Assembly: GCA_005885025.1 (NCBI GenBank)
Contig: VAYC01000074.1
Span: 1-12,506 of the forward strand
Length of the DNA: 12,506 nucleotides
Direction of reading: 5' to 3'
Source of the DNA: Actinomycetota bacterium
Lineage (GTDB): Bacteria; Actinomycetota; UBA4738
Below the pieces are notes generated by a model. It was not told where the DNA came from, did no database searches, and worked only from the letters and a program-made list of their open reading frames with translations. The position numbers and the translations under genes are program-made. This document shows positions 1 to 8,127 of the stretch, one piece after another. The first letter of the stretch is position 1. Every line of letters starts with the position of its first letter.

Positions 1-566
1 CCGAGGTCGGGCTGGAGCAGGACCAAAAGGGAGACGCCGCCGACGATGAGAAACAGCGGCAGCATCCACCGCAGTGGTTCCACCTCCAACCGGTCGACGT
101 TCGCGGAAAGGATCGAAGCGGCCGCTGCGACGACGGCGAACTTTGCGAGCTCCGACGGCTGGAGCGAGAACGGTCCGACCTGGATCCACCGCGCAGCGCC
201 CCCCACCACGGTGCCGGCGCCGGGATGTAGGACGAGCGCCAACAGGACGACGGACACAGCGAGCATCGGAGCCCAGGCCCGTTTCCACGCCCGGTACGGA
301 AGCTTGGCCGCGCCCAGCAGGGCGACCGAACCCATCGCCGCATACAACAGCTGCCGCTTGAAGAACAGGAAGCTCGATCCGTAAGCGGCGAACGCCGACA
401 CCGAGCTCGCCGACAGGACCATGACCAGACCGATCGTGGTGAGCGAGGCCGTCGACAACGAGGCGGTGGCCAGCACCCGTCGAGCGCTCCGCTCCGCCCG
501 GGCTCGAGCGACGGCCGGGGCCACCTCGCCCGGCCGGACCACCCGAAGCCGGGGGCGAGTCGACAT
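1..566 (-). CDS. ftsW: Septal peptidoglycan polymerase FtsW (SEDS family), C-terminal part outside the window
   Basis: FtsW is the membrane glycosyltransferase that polymerises lipid II at the septum together with its transpeptidase partner FtsI. The 188 visible codons hold a basic, Arg-rich cytoplasmic tail (about residues 1-35) and then hydrophobic segments typical of SEDS proteins. Family motifs are readable: GGAARWIQVGPFSLQPSELAK, in two adjoining pieces, and near the cut a QPDLG motif. I start it at the ATG at 566, which has GCGAGG five bases upstream. An in-frame ATG at 584 would overlap the murD stop by 8 bases and has a weaker GAAGG seven bases upstream, so it remains possible. The gene is last in the visible operon and probably continues towards murG, murC, ftsQ and ftsZ. 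RodA is the alternative SEDS family, but the position after murD argues for FtsW. Confidence 0.93.
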   Translation of the reverse strand, partial: MSTRPRLRVVRPGEVAPAVARARAERSARRVLATASLSTASLTTIGLVMVLSASSVSAFAAYGSSFLFFKRQLLYAAMGSVALLGAAKLPYRAWKRAWAPMLAVSVVLLALVLHPGAGTVVGGAARWIQVGPFSLQPSELAKFAVVAAAASILSANVDRLEVEPLRWMLPLFLIVGGVSLLVLLQPDL

Positions 567-576
567 GATGGCCTCG

Positions 577-1959
577 CTACGCATGACTACGCCTTCGGAT
601 CGGCCCCGACCTGCGGGCCCTCGCGGCCACCGCTCGGGCGGCGGCGGCGAAGCGGTCCCCACGCTCCCGATAGTCGCGGAACATGTCCTGGCTGGCGCAC
701 GCCGGGGCGAGGATGACGGTCCCACGCCGCGGCGCCGAGCGGTAAGCGGACTCCACCGCTTCCTCCATGGTTGCGGCCACCGTGACCGGGACCGACAACC
801 CCTCGAAGATCCGGACCAGGGCCGGGGCCGACTCTCCGATCGCCACGACGGCCGCCAGCTTCGGCGCTGCGCTCGCCAGCGGCGAGAGGTCGACACCCTT
901 GGCCTGACCGCCGGCGATCAGGACGGCATCGGTGAGGCTCTCCAACGCGGCCAGGGCGGCGTGCGGGTTGGTGGCCTTCGAGTCATCGACGAAGCGCACG
1001 GAGCCGGCCTTCGCCACCACGGCGCCCCGGTGCGGGAGCGGAGCGAAGGACCCGATGGTGTCCCGCATCGCCTGCTGGGGAACCCCGAAGGCGCTTGCGG
1101 CGGCCGCGGCGGCGGCGGTATTGCTGAGGAAGGCTCGCCCCGAGCCGAGTGGCTTGCCGAGGAGCGTCCCGTCGCCGGCCACGACTCGCCCATCGACGAC
1201 TCCGACGTCGCCTTCGCCCGGACTCCCCCACCGGAACCACCGAGTCTCGCAGGGCGCCTGCTCCGAGATCCCTGCCGCGGTGGGGTCGTCCCGGTTCCCG
1301 ATGTGGATGTCCCCCGCCCCCTGGTGGGCGTAGATCATCGCTTTCGCCGCGGCGTAGGCCTCGAGCGTGCCGTGCCAGTCGAGGTGGTCGGGGGCCACAT
1401 TGAGGAGGACCGAGACCTCGGGATGGAAGCTCTCTTGGAACGCCAGCTGGAACGAGGAGGCCTCCACCGCCAGCGCGTCGAGGCCTTCCTCCCGCGCCGC
1501 GAGCGAGAAGGGATATCCAACGTTGCCGCACGCTCGCGCGACCACGCCGGCGGCCCGCATCATCGCGGCCACCATCTCGGTGGTCGTGGTCTTCCCGTTC
1601 GTCCCGGTGACACCGACGTAGGGGACCCGGCACAATCGGGCGCCCAGCTCGAGCTCGCTCCACACCGGCAGTGCCCGCTCTCTGGCCCAGGCCATGACCG
1701 GCGAGGCTTGCGGCACACCAGGGCTCACCACGACGAGCGACGCGCCGTCCAGGTGCTCGGGCCGGTGCCCTCCCGCCAGCAGCTCGAAGCGAGCGTCGGC
1801 GGGACCCGATGCGCCGTCCGGTGTCGCCAGCGCTTCCAGCGGGCGGGCTTCCGTGGCGCGGACCAGGGCCCCTTCCGCCAGCAGCACTTCGGCGGCGGCG
1901 CGGCCGCTGACTCCGTAGCCGACGACCACCACCATCTGCCCACGGAGGTTCGCGCTCAT
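577..1959 (-). CDS. murD: UDP-N-acetylmuramoylalanine--D-glutamate ligase MurD
   Basis: MurD is the cytoplasmic ligase that adds D-glutamate to UDP-MurNAc-L-Ala using ATP. The 460-residue product matches the usual family length of about 450. It starts with a Rossmann-type VVVVGYGVSGRAAAE segment (about 10-24), followed by the Mur-ligase ATP loop GVTGTNGKTTTT (116-127), the central-domain motif NVAPDHLDWHG (187-197), DDSKATNPHA, and the C-terminal PACASQDMFRDYRERGDRF. An eight-alanine run lies in the middle. The ATG at 1959 overlaps the mraY stop as ATGA, which fixes the start; open frame further upstream is a shadow of mraY. The stop is TAG at 577-579. The Arg-rich C-terminal tail (RRSGPIRRRSHA) is not part of the conserved fold. 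Confidence 0.97.
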   Translation of the reverse strand: MSANLRGQMVVVVGYGVSGRAAAEVLLAEGALVRATEARPLEALATPDGASGPADARFELLAGGHRPEHLDGASLVVVSPGVPQASPVMAWARERALPVWSELELGARLCRVPYVGVTGTNGKTTTTEMVAAMMRAAGVVARACGNVGYPFSLAAREEGLDALAVEASSFQLAFQESFHPEVSVLLNVAPDHLDWHGTLEAYAAAKAMIYAHQGAGDIHIGNRDDPTAAGISEQAPCETRWFRWGSPGEGDVGVVDGRVVAGDGTLLGKPLGSGRAFLSNTAAAAAAASAFGVPQQAMRDTIGSFAPLPHRGAVVAKAGSVRFVDDSKATNPHAALAALESLTDAVLIAGGQAKGVDLSPLASAAPKLAAVVAIGESAPALVRIFEGLSVPVTVAATMEEAVESAYRSAPRRGTVILAPACASQDMFRDYRERGDRFAAAARAVAARARRSGPIRRRSHA

Positions 1960-3008
1960 ACCGTGCCGCCCCGGGCCAGGAAATCGGCATAGAACAGGCC
2001 CAATCCAAAGGCGACGGCCAGGCCGGCCAGGATCCAGAAGCGAACGATCACGGTGAACTCGGGCCACCCCAACAATTCGAAGTGGTGGTGGATGGGGGTC
2101 ATTCGAAACACCCGGCGTTTGGTGATGCGAAACGCCGCGACCTGGAGGATGACCGAGGTGGTCTCCAGGACGAACAGGCCGCCCAGGATCACCAACAGGA
2201 GCTGGGTCTCGGTCATGATGGCCAGGGCGGCGAGAAGCCCACCCAGGGCCAGTGACCCGGTATCTCCCATGAAGATCTTGGCCGGAGCCGCGTTCCACCA
2301 CAGGAACCCCGCAACCGAGCCCATCGCGCCCGCCGCCACGATGGCCACGTCGAGGGCCGGGACCACGCGGATGCCGTAGCAGCCCGGCTCGAGCCCTGCG
2401 ATCTGGCAGGAGTGACGGGCCTCCCAGAACGAGATGACGACGTAGGCGGCAAGCACGAGGACGGCCGAGCCCGACGCCAACCCGTCGAGCCCATCGGTGA
2501 GGTTCACGGCGTTGGACGACGCAGCCACCATCACGAACACCCAGATGTAGAAGCCAACCCCCAGGCGGAGGCCGGTCAGGGGGCGGATGAAGGAGATGTC
2601 GGTAGTGACATGGGAAAAGTGGACCGCGGCAAGCGCGAACCCTACGGCCACCAGGGCCTGTCCGACGATCTTCGTGATCTTGTTCAGACCGAGGGACCGT
2701 TGCCGCCAGATCTTCAGCAGGTCGTCGAGGGCACCCACGATCCCCAAGCCGACCGCCGCCGCAAGTACCGCCAGGCCCGCGCGCGTGAACGGCGTCCGGA
2801 CCCTGGCCGCGAAGTAGGCCACGACCATCCCCCCGATGATCACGATCCCGCCCATGGTCGGAGTCCCCATCTTCTCGAGGTGCCCCTGTGGGCCGTCCTC
2901 GCGGATGCGCTGGCCCCATCCCCAGGCCCGGAACAGGCGGATGGCGATGGGCGTCCCGAGCAGCGCCGCAAGCAGACCGGTGGCGGCCGCGACCAGGATC
3001 GGCGTCAC
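1956..3008 (-). CDS. mraY: Phospho-N-acetylmuramoyl-pentapeptide-transferase MraY
   Basis: MraY is the integral membrane enzyme that transfers phospho-MurNAc-pentapeptide to undecaprenyl phosphate, making lipid I. The 350-residue protein is of normal length and has about ten hydrophobic segments. Conserved family motifs are present: KMGTPTMGG (46-54), the catalytic DD pair in GALDDLLK (92-99), NAVNLTDGLDGLA (166-178), FMGDTGSLALG (246-256) and the cytoplasmic loop PIHHHFE (305-311). The start is GTG at 3008, overlapping the murF stop as GTGA. The end overlaps the murD start as ATGA. Coupling on both sides shows that it is translated within the Mur ligase operon. No key motif is missing. Confidence 0.97.
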   Translation of the reverse strand: MTPILVAAATGLLAALLGTPIAIRLFRAWGWGQRIREDGPQGHLEKMGTPTMGGIVIIGGMVVAYFAARVRTPFTRAGLAVLAAAVGLGIVGALDDLLKIWRQRSLGLNKITKIVGQALVAVGFALAAVHFSHVTTDISFIRPLTGLRLGVGFYIWVFVMVAASSNAVNLTDGLDGLASGSAVLVLAAYVVISFWEARHSCQIAGLEPGCYGIRVVPALDVAIVAAGAMGSVAGFLWWNAAPAKIFMGDTGSLALGGLLAALAIMTETQLLLVILGGLFVLETTSVILQVAAFRITKRRVFRMTPIHHHFELLGWPEFTVIVRFWILAGLAVAFGLGLFYADFLARGGTV

Positions 3009-4408
3009 CGAGCGGCCTCCTTCGCCGGACGATCGAGCGCCGCTTGCAGCGCGTCGGCCACTCGTTCGAGGCGGGCCACCCGCGACGCCTTGACCAGGAC
3101 GAGGTCCCCGGGTCGCACGATTGACAGGACGGCCTTCGTCGCCTGGACGACGTCGTCGCACGCCACGACTGCGTCCGGCGGGATGCCCTCTCGCCGGGCG
3201 GCCGCTCCGATCAACCGGGCGTCCGGCCCGACCACCACCAGGACGTCGATCCCCAGCCGCGCCACCAGCTCCCCGATGCGCTCGTGCTCTTCGTCGGCGA
3301 TGGGGCCGAGCTCCGCCATCTGCCCGAGCACCGCGATGCATCGGCCCGAACCGGCCATCCAACGGATCGCCCGTAGCGCGGCCGCCGTCGAGGTCGGGTT
3401 GGCGTTGTAGGCGTCGTTGACGATGCGCACCCCGCCGGCCTCCGCGGTCTGCATCCGCCCGCCCGTCATCGGCGCCGCCCCGAGCGCCTGGGCGGAGCTC
3501 TCGACCGGCACGCCCAGCACCCATCCCACGGCGGCAGCGGCCAGCGCGTTGCCGACCATGTGTTCTCCCGGCACCGAGAGCAGCACTGGTGCGGATCCGT
3601 CCGGCGTGCGCAGCACGAACCCGGCCTGTCCGGTCCCGCGGTGGAGATCGATCGACTCTGCGGACACGTCCGCTGCCCGAGCGGTCCCGAACAGCACGAC
3701 CCTCGCTCTGGTTCTGTCCGCGTAGGAACGAACCACCGGATCATCGGCGTTCAGAACGGCCACCCCGCCGGCAGGGAGCGCTTCCGGAAGCTCGGCCTTC
3801 GCATCGCGCAGGACGTCCCGCGAGCCGAAGAGCGCCATGTGGGCCTCGCCCACGTTGGTCACGACGCCCACTGTGGGTGAGGCCACCTCGCACAGGAGGC
3901 GGATGTGGCCGGGCCCGCGGCTGCCCATCTCGCACACGACTGCCTCGGTTCCTTCATCGGCCCGAAGGAGCGTGAGCGGGAGCCCCACCTCGTTGTTGAA
4001 CGACGCCGGGCTGGCCACCACACGGAACCGCCGGCCGAGAACCGCGGCGGTGAGGTCCTTGGTCATGGTCTTCCCGGTCGAGCCGGTGATGCCGACGACC
4101 TGCACGGAGAGCGCGGATCGTTCGTCCCGGGCCAATCGGAGCAGCGCCGCGCCGGGATCTGCGACCCGGACGGTCGGTTCGGCCGCTCCTCGCCAGCCTC
4201 GCCGGATCATGGCGGCGGACGCCCCGTGGGCCAGGGCGTCTGCGACGAAGTCGTGCCCGTCGGCCTGCTCGCCCGGCAGGGCCACGAACAGGTCCCCGCC
4301 TCCGGCCAGCCGGCTATCCACCGCCGCCCCGCGGACGGTCACTTCCCCATCGCCCCGCACCGAGCCGTCGACGGCCGCAGCCACCTGATCCAGTGACCGC
4401 GGCCTCAT
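3005..4408 (-). CDS. murF: UDP-N-acetylmuramoyl-tripeptide--D-alanyl-D-alanine ligase MurF
   Basis: MurF ligates D-Ala-D-Ala to UDP-MurNAc-tripeptide in the cytoplasm, completing the pentapeptide precursor. The 467-residue product has the three-domain Mur ligase layout. An N-terminal UDP-binding domain carries DSRLAGGGDLFVALPGEQADG (31-51, in adjoining pieces). The ATPase domain carries the P-loop GITGSTGKTMTKD (106-118), SFNNEVGLP (136-144) and CEMGSRGPGHI (159-169), and later NDAYNANPTS. The C-terminal domain is of normal size. The P-loop has Met where many homologues have Ser or Thr after GKT; this position is variable and need not affect activity. The ATG at 4408 overlaps the murE stop as ATGA, and the end overlaps mraY as GTGA. 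Confidence 0.97.
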   Translation of the reverse strand: MRPRSLDQVAAAVDGSVRGDGEVTVRGAAVDSRLAGGGDLFVALPGEQADGHDFVADALAHGASAAMIRRGWRGAAEPTVRVADPGAALLRLARDERSALSVQVVGITGSTGKTMTKDLTAAVLGRRFRVVASPASFNNEVGLPLTLLRADEGTEAVVCEMGSRGPGHIRLLCEVASPTVGVVTNVGEAHMALFGSRDVLRDAKAELPEALPAGGVAVLNADDPVVRSYADRTRARVVLFGTARAADVSAESIDLHRGTGQAGFVLRTPDGSAPVLLSVPGEHMVGNALAAAAVGWVLGVPVESSAQALGAAPMTGGRMQTAEAGGVRIVNDAYNANPTSTAAALRAIRWMAGSGRCIAVLGQMAELGPIADEEHERIGELVARLGIDVLVVVGPDARLIGAAARREGIPPDAVVACDDVVQATKAVLSIVRPGDLVLVKASRVARLERVADALQAALDRPAKEAAR

Positions 4409-5964
4409 GGATTCACCTGCAGGAGCGCCGCGATCTCTTCGGTGGCCACCACCCGGTCGTCGAAAGGGATCGTCCGGACCCGGAACTCCTGGCCGGTCTC
4501 GTGACCCTTCCCCGCGATCAGCAGGACGTCCCCTGGCCGGGTCTCCCTCAGCGCCGTTCGGATCGCCGCTCGCCGATCAGGTTCCACCACGAAGGGGCCC
4601 CCGCCCCGCCGGGCCCCCGGCTCGATCTCGGAGATGATCTCCAGGGGTTCCTCGGATCGCGGGTTGTCGCTCGTCAGGATCGACAGATCCGCCAGCCGCG
4701 TGGCGACCTCTCCCATCACCGGACGCTTGCTTCGGTCCCGGTCGCCCCCGCACCCGAACACCACGATGAGCCGCCCCACCGTCAACCCCCTGGCGGCAAT
4801 CAACGCGTTCTGAAGGCTGTCAGGCGTGTGGGCGTAATCGACGAGCACGGTGAACCCCTGCCCGGCCTCGACGGGCTCCAGCCGGCCCGGCACTCCGGCG
4901 AGCGCAGCCAGGCCCTCCTCGACAGCCTCACCGTCGATGCCCACCTCACGCGCCGCGGCGAGCGCTCCAAGGCAGTTGTAGACGTTGAAGGTTCCCCTCA
5001 ACCTCGAGCGGTAGCGCCGACCGTCCACGGTGAAGCCGATACCTGAAGTAGAGACTTCCACATCCGTGGCCCTCAGGTCGGACCCCTGCTCGAGACCGAA
5101 GGTCAGCGTGGGGATCTCGACCTGCCCGATCAGGCGGCGTCCCTCGGGCGAGTCGTTGTTCACGACGGCTCGGTAGGACAGCTCCGGGGTGAAGAGTCGG
5201 GCCTTGGCCGCGAAGTACTCCTCGATGGTCCCGTGGTAGTCGAGGTGGTCCTGGGACAGGTTCGTGAACACCGCACAGGCAAAACGAGATCCGTCCACAC
5301 GGTGCTGCTGAAGCCCGTGCGAGGAAACCTCCATGGCCGCCGCCCGAACACCTTCCTCGACCATCTGGGCCAGAAGCCGCTGGAGGTCGGTGGCCTCCGG
5401 GGTGGTTCGTTCGAAGGGCATCGGCCGGCCGTCGATCCGGACCCCGGTCGTCCCGATGACCCCGGGCACCAGCCCCGCTGAGCGAAAGATGGATTCGAGT
5501 AAGTACGTCGTGGTGGTCTTCCCGTTGGTACCGGTGACGCCGACCAGCGTCAATCGGTCGGCCGGGCGGTCGAAGAACCGTGCCGCCATGGGACCCATGG
5601 CTTCGCGCGTCGCAGGGACCAGGACCTGAGGACAATCGACGTCGAGCCATCGCTCCCCGACGACGGCCGAGCCCCCGCTTCGGCAGACTTCGGCGGCGAA
5701 CCGGTGGCCATCGGCCTTCGCGCCCTGGACGCAGAAAAACAGCCAGCCCGGCCGGACCTCGGAGCTTCGATACGTGATGCCGGTGACGGCGACGGCCTCG
5801 TCACCTCGCACCCGTGCTTCCGGGACCGCGGCCACGAGCTCGGCGAGCGGCTTGTTTCGGGCAGCTTCAGGACGATTGGTCGCCACGATGGATGAGCGAG
5901 AGCCGGCTATGAATGAGCCCCCGGACGAAGCGTCGGGGGCCCGGAGCAACGGCGATTCTAGCAT
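4405..5964 (-). CDS. murE: UDP-MurNAc-L-Ala-D-Glu:meso-diaminopimelate ligase MurE
   Basis: MurE adds the third residue of the stem peptide. The DNPR motif (433-436, in TSDNPRSEEP) is the signature of enzymes using meso-diaminopimelate, whereas lysine-adding enzymes usually have a different sequence there. Other motifs are the P-loop GVTGTNGKTTTT (142-153), TTPEATDLQ (187-195), the EVSSHGLQQHR region (212-222), NLSQDHLDYHG (235-245), the carbamylated-lysine segment YFAAKARLF (K254), DYAHTPDSL (376-384) and GKGHET (485-490). I use the ATG at 5964, which has GAGAGG four bases upstream and lies 13 bases after the ftsI stop, giving 519 residues. This adds about 35 poorly conserved N-terminal residues encoded across a GC hairpin. 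A GTG at 5886 (493 residues) is the alternative, but it has no visible ribosome binding site. Confidence 0.95.
   Translation of the reverse strand: MLESPLLRAPDASSGGSFIAGSRSSIVATNRPEAARNKPLAELVAAVPEARVRGDEAVAVTGITYRSSEVRPGWLFFCVQGAKADGHRFAAEVCRSGGSAVVGERWLDVDCPQVLVPATREAMGPMAARFFDRPADRLTLVGVTGTNGKTTTTYLLESIFRSAGLVPGVIGTTGVRIDGRPMPFERTTPEATDLQRLLAQMVEEGVRAAAMEVSSHGLQQHRVDGSRFACAVFTNLSQDHLDYHGTIEEYFAAKARLFTPELSYRAVVNNDSPEGRRLIGQVEIPTLTFGLEQGSDLRATDVEVSTSGIGFTVDGRRYRSRLRGTFNVYNCLGALAAAREVGIDGEAVEEGLAALAGVPGRLEPVEAGQGFTVLVDYAHTPDSLQNALIAARGLTVGRLIVVFGCGGDRDRSKRPVMGEVATRLADLSILTSDNPRSEEPLEIISEIEPGARRGGGPFVVEPDRRAAIRTALRETRPGDVLLIAGKGHETGQEFRVRTIPFDDRVVATEEIAALLQVNP
5917..5940 (-). repeat. GC-rich inverted repeat at the 5' end of murE
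   Basis: GCCCCCGGACG (5917-5927) pairs with CGTCGGGGGC (5931-5940) around a three-base loop: ten base pairs with one bulged G. In the mRNA it lies 24-47 bases after the ATG at 5964, or just ahead of the alternative GTG at 5886. No U-run follows, so it does not look like an intrinsic terminator. It may affect translation or mRNA processing between ftsI and murE, or be a by-product of GC-rich codons. Confidence 0.6.
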
Positions 5965-5977
5965 GGCCCTCTCGCCC

Positions 5978-7765
5978 TTAACCGACCGTACGGATAGCGT
6001 GGGGCGGCAGCGGGAGCTTGTGGGCGGGCGCCACCCGCAGCCGGGCCAGGGCGAACCGGGCCACCTCGCGGAACAGCGGCGCCGCGGCCACTCCTCCATA
6101 CACCGTGGCGGGCTCGTCGAGCACTGCGGCCACCACCAGTGCGGGGTGGGCGGCTGGGGCGAACCCGATGAACGAAGCGATGTACTTCCCCACCTCGTAA
6201 CCGGTCCCGTCGGGTCTCACCTTCCGGGCTGTTCCGGTCTTTCCGGCCACCCAATAGCCAGGGATCTGGGCCTGGGTCCCGGTCCCCACGTCGACGGCGT
6301 AAGCGAGCATTCCGGTGAGCGCCTTCGCCGTCTCGGTGGAGACGACGCGCCTGGTCAACGAGCCCTGAGCCGGCCGGAAGGCGCCGTCGGGGCCCACGAT
6401 CCCCCGGAGGAGCCGGGGCCGAACCCACACCCCCCCGTTGGCGATGGTCGCGTAGACCGAGGCCATCTGCAGCGGCGTGACGGCGATGCCCTGGCCGATC
6501 GGGATCGTCCCCATGCTCGTCCCGGACCAGTGGCGAGGCGGCGGGAGCAGTCCCGCCGACTCCCCTGGGAACCCAAGTCCCGTGGTCCGGGTGAGGCCGA
6601 AGCGCTGGAGGTAGTCGTACAGGAGATTCGGGCCGAGGCGTTCGGCCACCTGGATCGTCCCCACGTTGCTGGAGTAGGCCAGGATGTCGCCCAGCGTCAT
6701 CAGCTGAGGGGGATGGGCATGAGTGTCACGAAAGACTTTGGTGTAGAGCTGATAGTGATCCGAGACCTTCAACCTCTGGTTGAGCTTCAAGTAGCCCTCT
6801 TGCAGAGCCGCTGCCGCCGTCACGATCTTGTTGACGGATCCGGGCTCGTACGCGTCGGTGACTCCCCGGTTGCGGATCGAACTCCACGAAGCCTTGGTGA
6901 ACTGGTTCGGGTCGAACCACGGTGAGTCCGCCATCGCCAGGATCTCCCCCGTCGCGGGGTTCAACACGACGATCGTTCCACCCCTCGCGTGGTTGGCCTT
7001 CACGGCGGCCTCAAGGGAGGCCTGGGCCCGGAACTGGATCTGGCGGTCGATCGTGAGGATCAGGTCATCACCGGGGACGGGCGGGACGTCGACGTTCTCG
7101 CCTTGGGGGATGAGGACCCCACGCGGGTCCGCTTCGACGACCTCGTGCCCGGGGCGGCCGGCGAGGAGCGATTGGTATTCCTGCTCCAGCCCGGCCAGGC
7201 CCTTGCCGTCCACTCCGACGAAGCCGAGTACCTGAGGTGCGAGCGCTCCACCCGGGTAATACCGCTTGCTCTCGGGGAGGAACCCGATGCCCGGCAGGTC
7301 TTGCCGCTCCAGGGTCGCCGCCTTCGCGGGATCGACGCCACGGGCAAGATAGACGAATGGGTCCGACTTCTTGAATGCGGCGCGCACGGCCGCGGGATCC
7401 AGCCCCAGCGCCTCCGCCACCTTTCGCGCTTCTTTCGGCGGATCGCTCACCAGTTCCGGTCGCGCGTACACAGCCCTCGCCGGGAGCGACAGGGCCACCT
7501 CTTGGCCGTTCCGGTCGAAGATCGACCCCCGCGACGCCGGCAGATCGATCGTCCGAACCCGCTGATCCCAGGCCAGGGTCCGGTAGGCGTGGGCGTCTCG
7601 AACCTGGAGTTGCACGAGCCGGACCAGGATGGCCGAAAGACCGAGCACGAGGACGGCGAAGAGCGCCACCAAGCGCCGGCGCGCCCCTGCGGTCGAACCC
7701 TTCCGGCGAGTCCCGCCCCTCCCCCTTCGTTTCCGGGCAGAGATCGCGGCGCTGCCGACGGTCAC
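5978..7765 (-). CDS. ftsI: Septal peptidoglycan transpeptidase FtsI (class B PBP, PBP3-like)
   Basis: FtsI is a class B penicillin-binding protein that crosslinks septal peptidoglycan outside the membrane, paired with FtsW. Its 595 residues comprise a very basic cytoplasmic tail (about 8-31), one transmembrane anchor (about 32-52), the PBP dimerisation domain (for example PASRGSIFDRNG, 76-87) and a transpeptidase domain. The catalytic motifs are intact: SVNK (nucleophile S310, K313) within YEPGSVNK, SSN (365-367) and KTGT (509-512). No PASTA domains follow; the protein ends soon after the catalytic domain. The start is GTG at 7765, overlapping the ftsL stop as GTGA. Longer open frame upstream is a shadow of ftsL and would disrupt the tail-then-anchor layout. 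The stop is TAA at 5978-5980. Confidence 0.96.
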   Translation of the reverse strand: MTVGSAAISARKRRGRGGTRRKGSTAGARRRLVALFAVLVLGLSAILVRLVQLQVRDAHAYRTLAWDQRVRTIDLPASRGSIFDRNGQEVALSLPARAVYARPELVSDPPKEARKVAEALGLDPAAVRAAFKKSDPFVYLARGVDPAKAATLERQDLPGIGFLPESKRYYPGGALAPQVLGFVGVDGKGLAGLEQEYQSLLAGRPGHEVVEADPRGVLIPQGENVDVPPVPGDDLILTIDRQIQFRAQASLEAAVKANHARGGTIVVLNPATGEILAMADSPWFDPNQFTKASWSSIRNRGVTDAYEPGSVNKIVTAAAALQEGYLKLNQRLKVSDHYQLYTKVFRDTHAHPPQLMTLGDILAYSSNVGTIQVAERLGPNLLYDYLQRFGLTRTTGLGFPGESAGLLPPPRHWSGTSMGTIPIGQGIAVTPLQMASVYATIANGGVWVRPRLLRGIVGPDGAFRPAQGSLTRRVVSTETAKALTGMLAYAVDVGTGTQAQIPGYWVAGKTGTARKVRPDGTGYEVGKYIASFIGFAPAAHPALVVAAVLDEPATVYGGVAAAPLFREVARFALARLRVAPAHKLPLPPHAIRTVG

Positions 7766-8127
7766 GGCCGGCCTCGCACGGCGAGAGTGTGCAGCTGGCC
7801 CGGATCCGGAAGCCGGTAGCCGAGGCGCCGGGCTTCCCGGGCGATGCGGTTGGGGGCAGACAGCTGTGCGACCTCGAGTTGCATCTGGCCCGAGGCCTGG
7901 GCCAGTTCGGCGTTCCTCCGAGTCAATTCCTGCAGCCGAAACGAGTTCTGCGCGACGAGCGCCTGCACGCTGACCACTGCGACGACCAACGACCCAACCA
8001 GGGCGAAACACGCGATCAGGAAGGGCACGCGCCGAGACCGAGGAGGTCGCGGCGGCCGGACCAGCCGAAGGCGCGCGCGACGGCGCTTCGAGCCATGGTC
8101 CGAATGACGAGTGCGCCGAGAGGTCAT
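7762..8127 (-). CDS. ftsL: Cell division protein FtsL
   Basis: This 121-residue bitopic protein sits between rsmH and ftsI, the classic place of ftsL. It has a strongly basic cytoplasmic N-terminus (1-34), one transmembrane helix (about 35-57) and a short extracytoplasmic helical, coiled-coil-like segment (about 61-92). It ends with RIAREARRLGYRLPDPG (94-110), resembling the 'rIe..Ar.lGm..P' ending of FtsL/DivIC-type proteins. In other bacteria FtsL joins FtsB/DivIC and FtsQ to activate FtsWI. FtsL sequences are poorly conserved, so the call rests on architecture and position as much as on motifs. The ATG at 8127 overlaps the rsmH stop (ATGA) and its own stop overlaps the ftsI start (GTGA). 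Confidence 0.88.
   Translation of the reverse strand: MTSRRTRHSDHGSKRRRARLRLVRPPRPPRSRRVPFLIACFALVGSLVVAVVSVQALVAQNSFRLQELTRRNAELAQASGQMQLEVAQLSAPNRIAREARRLGYRLPDPGQLHTLAVRGRP

Noticed and set aside
1085..1125. A GCC/GGC trinucleotide run in murD
   Set aside because: It encodes a short alanine run in a region that is alanine-rich in many MurD proteins. It is a simple consequence of GC-rich codons.
421..1992. A 523-codon plus-strand open frame opposite murD
   Set aside because: It lies antisense to a complete MurD with all motifs. Its translation is low-complexity and rich in Arg, Gly and His, as expected for a shadow frame in GC-rich DNA.
1960..2919. An in-frame upstream extension of murD across mraY
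   Set aside because: The stretch is the mraY gene in another frame. The ATG at 1959 with an ATGA overlap and the Rossmann motif give the true start.
2412..3410. A 332-codon plus-strand open frame over mraY and murF
   Set aside because: It is antisense to two well-supported genes, with no domain pattern and no ribosome binding site noted.
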